Shown here in pieces: positions 56,461 to 64,000 of a stretch of DNA of 64,000 nucleotides. The DNA is from Massospora cicadina (Eukaryota > Entomophthoromycota > Entomophthoromycetes > Entomophthorales > Entomophthoraceae), in assembly GCA_022478985.1 (NCBI GenBank), contig JAKSZP010000193.1, forward strand, positions 1 to 64,000, read 5' to 3'. The position numbers and the translations under genes are program-made. The notes under the pieces are model-generated. The model was not told the DNA's origin and made no database searches. It saw nothing but the letters and a program-made list of their open reading frames with translations. Within the stretch, counting starts at the first letter, position 1. Every line of letters begins with the position of its first letter.

Positions 56461-57355
56461 TGTCATGGTTGGATGACATTATAGTAGGAACAGATGCTAG
56501 AGATAAGGCTGGGTGACAGGAGGCCCAGAAGGTGAAACTTCAGGCTCTTCCTGACCTGAAACACACCTTAGATCAACGCTGGGTGCAAGCCAAGCATGCC
56601 CAGGTTGATGCTAATGGGGTGCAAAACGCCCAGCCTCTTATCTCGGCTCAGGCACTAAAACGAACGATTTATGTTATAAACAAAGATGGTTCAATTCGCT
56701 TGGTTGGAGAGCAAGGGTTTGAGTCCCGCTCTAGCTATGAAATTTTAAGCTCAGGTAAAATATGGCTTCAATTGATTACTCGAGTGAAGGCACTTTTGGT
56801 GTATTTTACTAAAACGGATGGAAGCATCTGTTTATTGGAGCGTCAAGGCTTGGGCGCACTTCCGCAGAACCTGAATTTCCCCAGCCCACTTTAAATATGT
56901 TTTTGTGACCAACATTCCTTGTTGGTCAACTTTTCTTAAATAAATTTACCCATTATTTTACGTTTTTTACAATGGTTCCTTGGGCGAACATGGTGGTGGA
57001 CCTCTTCAGGGAGGTCTCCAACTATGTGGGCCACTACCTATTATCACCATTTACAAAATCCCAGGTGCTTTCCTTGGGCCGTTCAGGTCCCCTCCAGACT
57101 GATACACCCAAGACTACTCGCGCCAAGTTACCCTTGACTATGGACTCCCCGTTGGTGTCTACTCAAGTTGGGGGTTTTCTTACTTACCTGTTCTCATATG
57201 TGGTGCTTTACACCCTCGCCTGGGTTACCTTCTGCTCAAGCACCATTCTAGGTGCCCCATTTCCCATTCTCTTAACGGCTAGTTCCCTAGCAATGTGGGT
57301 TTGCATCCCACATCACCTTGCTGGGAACAAGAGAGTTACAGACACTCTCTTGACA
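56461..57355 (+). repeat. Element 5 3' LTR
   Basis: 895 bp, matching the 5' LTR with scattered substitutions and small indels (for example in the T runs near 56955 and 57170). The two terminal hairpins are preserved. Confidence 0.93.
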
Positions 57356-58222
57356 GCACCAACAGCAAGAACAAGGCTGGGCGGCAGGAGGTTAAAACGG
57401 TTAAGCTTCAGGACCCTTCTGACCTAAAGTACACCTTGGACCAACGCTTGGTACAAGCCAGGTATGCCCAGGTTGGTACAAGTGAGGTGCATAACGCCCA
57501 GCCCCTTGTTTCAGCTCTTGCGTTAAAATGGACGAGCTACTTACTTAATGATGATGGCTCTATTTGGTGCATTGTTGAACGGGGGTTTGAAACCCATTAA
57601 ATTTACAAAATTACTAACTTGAGGCAGGCTCAACTTCAATTAATCACTCGAGTAAGGTCAATTTTGAAGTATATTATCCAGTCATATGGGAGCATGCACT
57701 TATTGGTGCACCAAGGCTTAGTATCACTTTCTCTGATCAATGAGTTCCCTGAGTTGTCTTAAATATATTTGCTCAAGACCAACCTTTATCGTTGATCATC
57801 TTCCCATAATAAACTTTAAATCAGTTTATTGTTTTTTCATATGTTGACTTGGGCAAACCTGTGCGCAGACCTCTTTGAGGAGGTCTCACATCACGTTAGC
57901 CAATTATTTATTTTTGAATTATTACAGCCTCAGATACACTGCTGGGCCTCCCAGGTTCCCTCCAAACTGGGTCTCCCGTGCTTCTAGCCCTGTACAAAGC
58001 TTAATTATGAACTGCACTTTGAGGCACAACCAAGTTTTGCTGATTGTTTGATTCCTACTTACCTGCACAGAGCTAAACACTCTCGCCATATGTCACTTTA
58101 GCTCCAGCTCCTCATGCTGGGCTATCTTTATATTAACCCTGATGACTAGTTCCCTTGCGTTGGTCCAGTGTATTGTGCATGCCCACGCTGGGAACTGGAG
58201 AGTCATATATACTCTCCTGACA
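57356..58222 (+). repeat. Element 6 5' LTR, missing its first bases
   Basis: It aligns with element 4 and 5 LTRs from a point about 27 bases inside the LTR start (GCACCAACAGCAAGAACAAG matches GTGCCAACAGCAGGGACAAG on the element 4 minus strand). It ends CTCTCCTGACA at 58222. AATAAA at about 57808. Terminal hairpins are conserved in shape (58149-58195 and 58197-58217). Confidence 0.85.
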
Positions 58223-60449
58223 TTAGATGACCAGCCACATTACTTTATGTGCATGATATTTTACCATGTGGAACTTGCACAAAGTGCAAATGGTATGTGC
58301 CAGCTGTTGGCCACAGCCGCGGTGGAGCTCACCACTGTTTTCACATTTTTTCAATGTTTGGAGCTTCTTGGCGTTATTATTGCTACCTCTTACTTGAAAG
58401 TACCCACCATTCTTGCCTGTACCTGGTAGATACGGACACTTTGCAATCTGAGAGTCGTGATTCCCCAACTTTCCAACAAAACCAATCAAATTGACACCAA
58501 AAAATTGTTTCTTTTTTTGGCATCACATTTTGATCGTGCAGGTGGGATCATTGATGAAGGGCCTGATGTTGTTAGTCTTGGATAACGTCATACATTCCAT
58601 TGACAAAATGGGCATTGGGTCATTCACTGCCCAAAACGCATTTTATAATGACGTTTCCATATATACAACCAAGCCATATTTTTTATCATATAGCTCAAAT
58701 ATGGACACCATTTCAGTATATCAAATAACCTAGAAAACCCACGATTGACCACCACAATGATATGCAGAACCCATGAGGTGGAGAAGGAGTTACTAATGCA
58801 ATACAAAAACGTTTATGCAAATGCTGAAGATATGGTGGGATATGTGGCCTCAGTAGTAAGGGTGGCCAAATATTTCTCTCCATCCTATAATGCAAAAACA
58901 TAATATGTGGGTATGTTCAAACCTGAAGAAGATTTTAGTAGTTAAGTGTTGGCTTTTTCTGTTATAAATAAGGATCTTTCATGATATTTTTTATTGACTG
59001 CTACCCTTTCATCCCTTTTAGGAAAGACTAGCACTACTATTTTGGTGGATACTGGAGCCTCTGAGAATTTTATTGAAAAAGACCTAGCCGACTACCTTGA
59101 GCTGAGTTACTTGCCAGGTGGCATGGTTGGAGGTGCTTCCCAAGGTGTTCCTACGCTGAATATTATGGAATTGTTAGATTATCAGGTTAGCAAATATCAT
59201 TTTGCTGATCACTTCCAAGCTACAAAAACCTCTTGTACACCATCAATTTGGGTGTAGAGTGGTGGTGAAAGTTTGACGTCAGAACTAATTGAAAAGCAAT
59301 ACCTTATCCTTAAATTTGAAGAATGGTCATGAGTTAGTTTTCCCTTTGGTGGAAGAAAACGTTCAGGGAGATTCGCCCCACTGGCACAATATCCACACAC
59401 TCAGTCTGTCTCCATTGCTGAAGCCCTCTTTGGAGTACCCTTACCTTCCTGTTTGGAGGGGTTGGAATCTTCGTTTGATGCGGCTTCAGCCAATGTACTA
59501 CCAGATTACTCAGAGTTTGATTGTGAGTTCAAGCTCACAGTTGATCTAGTGCATATATCTACCCCAATTTATCCATTGACGGTATGGGAGGAAGCGGACT
59601 TATATTTTTGGGTTAAGTAGCAGTTAGATAAAGGTGCGATTTCAGTGAACCTCCCCTTCATGTTCCACAGTTCTCTTTGTGGAGAAGGCAGATGGTATCT
59701 TACGCCCATGTGTAGATTATGGGAATCTCAACAACGTCACAGTACCAGACTTGCATCCAATCCCTCTAGACTCACAGATTGCATGCTATTTGGAGAAGGC
59801 GAGAGTCTTCTTCAAGTTGAGTTGTTTAAATGCGTTCAATCAGATCTGTACCAAGAAGGGCCAGGTGTGGCTGACCCCATTTCATACCAAAAAGGGATTT
59901 TACAATTTCAGGTTTTGCCCTTTGGGCTTAAAAATTCCCCTGCTATCTTTCAACGCCGTATTGATGTAGCTTTGGGGGACCTGCTGGGGTATGCGCAGTA
60001 GCTTATATGGATGCTATTTTGGTATTTTCCCCTGACATGAGTCCCATGCAGTACACCTTCAGCAGGTGGTAGAGCGTTAGAGGGCAGCTGACCTTACGTT
60101 AAAAACAAGCAAATGTGAATTCTTTAAGTCCTGGGTCACCATCCTGGGCAACGTCATGTTTGACCAACACATGATAACTCCAGACAAGGTGAAAGCGATT
60201 TGCAAGTGGCCCATTCCAACTTTGGTTAAGGAAATGAGGAGTGTGTTGGGGACGTGTACGTTCCTTAAGAAATTTGCACCAAACCTTTCTGAAGTTGTGG
60301 CACCTTTGTATAAGGCGAGTGGGGCAAAAGTGATACAGTGGTCTCCAACTTTGCAGGACGCCTTCCAAGTGGTAAAGTGTACTTTGCTGTCCACATCTGT
60401 CCTTCGCCATGTCAAACCCCAATAAAGAGTTCAATGTTGCTTCTGATGC
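58223..60449 (+). pseudogene. Element 6 gag, protease and RT, broken
   Basis: Gag text near 58491-58733 ends MDTISVYQIT as in element 5. The protease keeps TILVDTGASENFIEKDLADY (59035-59095). RT pieces: DYGNLNNVTVPDLHPIPLDS (59679-59780), NAFNQICTKKGQ, PLGLKIPLLSFN-type out-of-frame text, and LPFGLKNSPAIFQRRIDVAL (59920-59980). The palm YMDD has become YMDA (AYMDAILVF near 60001-60027). Thumb LRSVLGTCTFLKKFAPNL-like text at 60230-60290. Stops and frameshifts are numerous. Confidence 0.8.
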
Positions 60450-61439
60450 TGTTAAGTTTTCAGCTGATGGTGCAAGATAAAATGACTTAACAATGAATTC
60501 GAGGATAAATACTCGCTTTTTCTAATGAAACTCTTGCTTGTAATTAGGAAGTAGATTTTCTGATAATCCTTGATATTAGCCAGGTAACTCTGGTATGCTC
60601 ACCGTTCTTAAGTCTACTGACAACAACAATTATGAGACCTTCTGTCTTCATACAAAATTAGGAAAATATTCCTTTATAATTGGGACTACTTCTCCAGCAG
60701 GTAACTGAGTACTTCTCTTTGGGAAGTATAAACACACACAACTATCTAATATAGACGTAAGGCAGCAGATACAAATATCAAATAGATGACAGATGGGCAA
60801 CAATAATTAACAAACTAAAGTATAGTAGTTATTAATGATCAATAGATAAATGATGATGTTTTATTAATCAGCCAGGCGCCAGTATTATATACCTCTCAGG
60901 CATCTCCTGGATGAACTCATCTATTAGATGTGTTCATTCATATTATACTAATCCTCTTCTGGTCATGGCAATAATCATGAATTAGCCCCAAGTCAATTTG
61001 GCCCATTAATTGACTAAAAATATAAATTGTTTCAGCCCAATTGAAGGCAATTTTAATCTCATAATTGGGACTATTTTGATTGCAAACTCAACAACAAAAA
61101 TTTTCCAATTAGAGCTACATCATAACTGGATGAATAACAATAAATGGGGATAATAAATATATATGAACAATAAAGATGACGCACCCCTAATTGGGACATC
61201 AGCAGGCCTTTCATAGCACTAAGTACTCCCTAATTGGGATGTCTATGTTTAATTGCTTATTAATCAATTTCATTAAATGAACCCAAAATTCTGCCTTAGT
61301 GCAAAAAGATTAGTGCACTAATTTAGGAGGTGCAAATTAGTTAATTGTCGTGAGACCACTTTGCACCCAAGTGGACCCATAATTGGCCATAATGTGATTA
61401 TATCATAGCTATTCTTAGCTACAATAATCAATTACTTAA
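60450..61439. repeat. LTR-like sequence interrupting element 6, probably continuing beyond the window
   Basis: Element 6 RNase H stops after GATGC, and the next bases are TGTTAAGTTTTCAGCTG, an LTR-style start. The 990 bp have the texture of element 1-type LTRs (TTTTATTAATCAGC, LTR-like TATATA and CTCTTTGGGAAG blocks) and no ORF. No closing CA plus GATGC occurs before the LINE-A start at 61440, so the LINE may have inserted inside it. Identity as an LTR is inferred. Confidence 0.45.
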
Positions 61440-61532
61440 ACTTTTCTTTCTCGTTGCAAACACTTTTGCAACCCATTCAATTCAAGACTAAATCTGGTTT
61501 GATAATCTCATAGAGGGGATTAGTCTGCGCCC

Positions 61533-62933
61533 ATGTCTGGGAGCAGTTGGGCAAGCAAGGCAAGAGGAGCAGGCGGAAGGCCCGCGGCCTCTAACGTTCG
61601 AAAACGCCCCGGAGAATCTGGCAGAATAGAAAAAAATCTAAAAAAACTGGCGGTCACAATTTCCCCAGAGATACTCGCGTGGCAAGCACGATGCAACCAG
61701 TACATCAATACGCCACATTCCCAGCCACTTTCGTTGGTAGAATTTGGAGTCTGTGTGTATCTGGACATCCAAAAAATGGCCCTATGGGAAAAATTTTGTG
61801 AAGATGTACACAAAATTTTCCTGACCGCGGTGTATGTTGCACCTCACTCCATGTCGCATGGTTGGCTGGACCTAGGTTTTGAAAGCAAAATAGCAGCAGA
61901 CGAGGCTGCAGCGGTGCACATAGTGGTTGACCTCCCCGAAGGGCAATGGGTCGTTGAAACTAAATGCACCAGATGGACAAAATCAAACCAAATTTTCCTC
62001 ACATTTGACTTTTTGCCTACTACGGTAAAACGTGACATTTTGGAGCAACACCTGAAAGATAGTCTCGCCATATATGGCGAAATACAATCTTTCGAAATGC
62101 AACGTTTCATGCTGATGCCACACCTGTGCACTGGCAAAGCCATCGCAGTTCTGACCCCAACTGAGGAGATCGCGAAGGACCTAACCCAGATCCCGCACTC
62201 CACCTTTATTGACATCGCAGGGCACACCACCCACCCATTCTGGGTAACCGTGGACAGCGCGCCCCCATTTGCACCCACTGTGATGCATTCAGCCATAAGG
62301 CGCACGCATGCCCCATCAAAGAGGGCGTCACATTCCAAGAGCACCCCTCAGCGGCCATGGCCAGCGGAGAGGTGCACTATGAACCAACCGCAAGCACCAA
62401 GGAGGCTTTCCCGTGGGGAGCACAAGGCTGCTACCTATAGGTAAAGCCCATCTCCCCACAGGAGCAGAAGAAGGCCAAGCAGGCCCATAGGACCGCGGCC
62501 AAGGCCATTGCCACCATCCCACACTCACAACGCCAGGAGGACATGGAGACCTTCATGGTGGAAGCAACTCAGGAATCCATCACCCAATCAGATTGGGAGG
62601 CCCATGCCAAAAGGGCCACTAAATCTGAGGATCCAATGGGAGATCTAATCTCACCCAATTGCTGCACCCAAGCCCTGGTCAAGACCGTTTTGGGACCTAT
62701 TTCAACCAAAAATTTTTTTTGCCCCACTCGACGGTGCACCGAACTTATCCGCACCGCAAAAAATTTGACCGACGTCGGGAAAACAAAAAGCGAAGGCCAA
62801 AGCCAATGTGACTCTTTCCACAAAAATTAACAAAAACCCTGATAGTGTTGCTGCTAATACCCGCGCTGCTGTGAAAGCCTGTGGGGACCTGGAAGAGGCT
62901 GGTGGGCCCAGGGGCCCACCCCCTTGCACCTAA
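61533..62933 (+). pseudogene. LINE-A ORF1, copy 3
   Basis: Open from ATG 61533 for 303 codons to 62444. The frame shifts in the zinc knuckle region: the text around CAPTVMHSAIRRTHAPSK replaces the C-x2-C-x4-H-x4-C pattern because a base is lost near 62265 relative to copy 2 (GCGCCCCCATTTGC versus ATGCCCCCCATTTGC). The rest of ORF1 continues in other frames to about 62933, ending just before the ORF2 ATG. The N-terminus MSGSSWASKARGAGGRPAAS is identical in both copies over its first residues and is basic. Role as for copy 2. Confidence 0.78.
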
Positions 62934-62939
62934 GGTGCG

Positions 62940-64000
62940 ATGGGAGAAACCTTCACTCTAGGGATGTTGAATATTGCCAGACTCAAGGCCTCCCCGTCCC
63001 AGGCTAGGAAACTGAGTTTTTTACAAAAAATTTACCCATGGATATCCTGGCCATCCAGGAGTCCCACTGTCCATGAGGTTCAGAGGAAGCTTGGAAAACA
63101 ATGCTCCTACCATCCCTATCCTTTTGGTCAAAGCACTGTGGGGTGCTAATTCGGAAAAACAATTTTTCAAATTTACATCTTCAGAAACATTCCTAAATGG
63201 CCGAGTGCTTGTTGTCACCTTCTCATGGGCCAATGTTGCACACACAATCGTCAACATTTACGCCCCAAACGGTGCACATGAGCATCGGGAATTTTTCTCA
63301 TCGGTCAAATCCCTCCCGCTACCCCCAATTCTTTCCTAATTGGCGACATGAACTGTTGGCTAACCTCACCAACGGACCAGTGGCCGCCCTCACCCCACGC
63401 CCCACAGGGTCACGTAGAACTACGCGTTCTAAAAGCCACCCTTGGGTTAATGGATGCACTGCTGCGACATGCCCCACTGCTTGAAAACATGACGCATCCC
63501 CACATCCACAACGGCCAATTAAGGTCCATGACCCGCATCGACCTTATTCTAGTGCTGGCGAAATTCCAACCCCACATCTCCCACTTCAAAACAATGAAAA
63601 TGGAATTCTCTGACCACCGACTGGTCTCGATAACATACCACTTACCCATCACAGCTGCAAAGGCCCCACATTGGTGCAAAATCCGCCCCCCAGAGCTCAC
63701 GTCACCAGGATTTTCCATGTGGGTGGAAGAGGCAACTTTGGCAAAATTGTTTGTTGCACCATTTTGCGTGGACCCCATTTCCACATGGGCAACTTTCAAA
63801 GAAGACACCATCCACCACTATCGCCATCTCTCATCCAGACGCTCACAAGCCACATCGGCGGTTATATCATGCACACTGGCAGAATTGGCCCACTTGGAGT
63901 CCAACATTCCAGCCTCAGGATATAGCCCTGCATGGGGCCAGAAGTGGGTGGAGGCAGCCGCCCACCTCAATGTACTTGAAAGGCAACAAAAACATCGGGT
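62940..64000 (+). pseudogene. LINE-A ORF2, copy 3, endonuclease part
   Basis: Starts ATG 62940 (MGETFTLGMLNIARLKASPS). Endonuclease pieces in changing frames: ILAIQESHCP near 63045-63075, NIYAPNGAHEH near 63255-63285, GDMNCW near 63343, RIDLILVLAKFQPHISHFKT near 63535-63590 and FSDHRLVSITYHLP near 63606-63650, where the SDH motif that is broken in copy 2 is intact. Indels near 63030, 63330 and 63480 break the frame. Cut by the window end before the RT. Confidence 0.8.

Larger units (their letters stand above)
50977..57355 (+). mobile_element. Element 5: Ty3/gypsy chromovirus, best preserved element in the window
   Basis: 6.4 kb, with LTRs 50977-51870 and 56461-57355 starting TGTCATGGTTGGATGACA and ending CTCTCTTGACA. 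The LTRs look about 97 percent identical by eye, so this is the youngest LTR element here. One continuous gag-pol reading region runs from about 52011 to 56460 with only one frameshift and two TGA codons. The flanking 5-mers (CAACC, GCACC) are not identical. The left flank is element 7 integrase and the right flank is a 5'-truncated LTR of element 6, so the flanks do not fit a simple insertion. Confidence 0.93.
57356..60449 (+). mobile_element. Element 6: truncated chromovirus related to elements 4 and 5
   Basis: LTR followed by PBS position TTAGATGACCAGCC (58223) and a gag-protease-RT region collinear with element 5. It stops inside the start of RNase H (NKEFNVASDA) at GATGC, 60445-60449, where LTR-like sequence begins. 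There is no integrase and no 3' LTR in the window. Confidence 0.88.
61440..64000 (+). mobile_element. LINE-A copy 3, 5' part (cut by window end)
   Basis: Collinear with 3500-6070 of copy 2 from the same 5' end (acttttctttctcgttgc). It keeps more CpG sites than copy 2 and its ORF1 is open further, so it is probably the younger copy. The 3' part lies outside the window. Confidence 0.93.

Noticed and set aside
50972..57360. Target duplication CAACC/GCACC for element 5
   Set aside because: Only three of five bases agree and the flanks belong to different elements, so it is not counted as a duplication.
1..64000. CRISPR array, bacterial operon, rRNA genes
   Set aside because: No regularly spaced direct repeats with unique spacers, no ribosome-binding-site-linked gene runs and no rRNA-like sequence were seen; introns and retrotransposons indicate a eukaryote.

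Overview
The window looks like nuclear DNA of a repeat-rich filamentous or biotrophic fungus. The support is a single recognisable host gene with very short GT-AG introns (a CDC50/LEM3-type P4-ATPase beta subunit), chromodomain-bearing Ty3/gypsy retrotransposons, and an APE-type LINE whose proteins carry CCHC and zf-RVT-like fingers. I cannot name the lineage from sequence alone. Almost everything else is layered retrotransposon, mostly broken by stops and frameshifts.

Layout. 1-8788: two same-strand copies of one LINE (LINE-A), a 3' half and then a full-length copy with a 9-bp target duplication, separated by a 1.5-kb AT-rich spacer. 8985-16834: a minus-strand Ty3/gypsy element (element 1) with 1.13-kb LTRs, exact GATCT duplications, a PBS and a PPT; the protease and RT palm are deleted and an unexplained degenerate reading region lies after pol. 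16940-17706: ORF1 remnant of a second LINE. 17777-23097: a plus-strand chromovirus (element 2). 23098-25867: no gene seen. 25868-27194: the CDC50-like gene (minus, six exons), with a 2-nt frameshift in exon 2. 27195-29870: very AT-rich, one small unrecognised ORF.

From about 29870 to 50976 lies one old element (element 7) split by two others. Its 5' LTR was hit by element 3 (30149-38400, duplication ATAGG). Element 3's right LTR was in turn hit by a ~1.65-kb insert, which itself carries a solo LTR (36876-37911, duplication CCAGG). Element 7's gag was hit by element 4 (39719-47374, minus, duplication AGGAC). Element 4 carries a tRNA-derived SINE in its RT, and a 1.3-kb insert in its LTR that holds a long inverted repeat and a second tRNA-like SINE. 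50977-57355 is the youngest and best preserved chromovirus (element 5). 57356-60449 is a truncated relative (element 6). 60450-61439 is an LTR-like sequence, and a third LINE-A copy runs off the right edge.

How the parts relate. The SINE at 43361-43653 ends in a tail very like the 3' end of LINE-A, so LINE-A is its likely mobilising partner. Elements 3 and 4 each carry an 11-nt perfect match between the sequence just inside the 5' LTR and a site just upstream of AATAAA in the LTR, the arrangement known for self-primed Tf1/sushi-type chromoviruses; elements 5 and 6 show a weaker version. Elements 1 and 7 instead have a TGG-starting PBS. All boundaries were set by eye from target duplications and LTR-LTR comparison.
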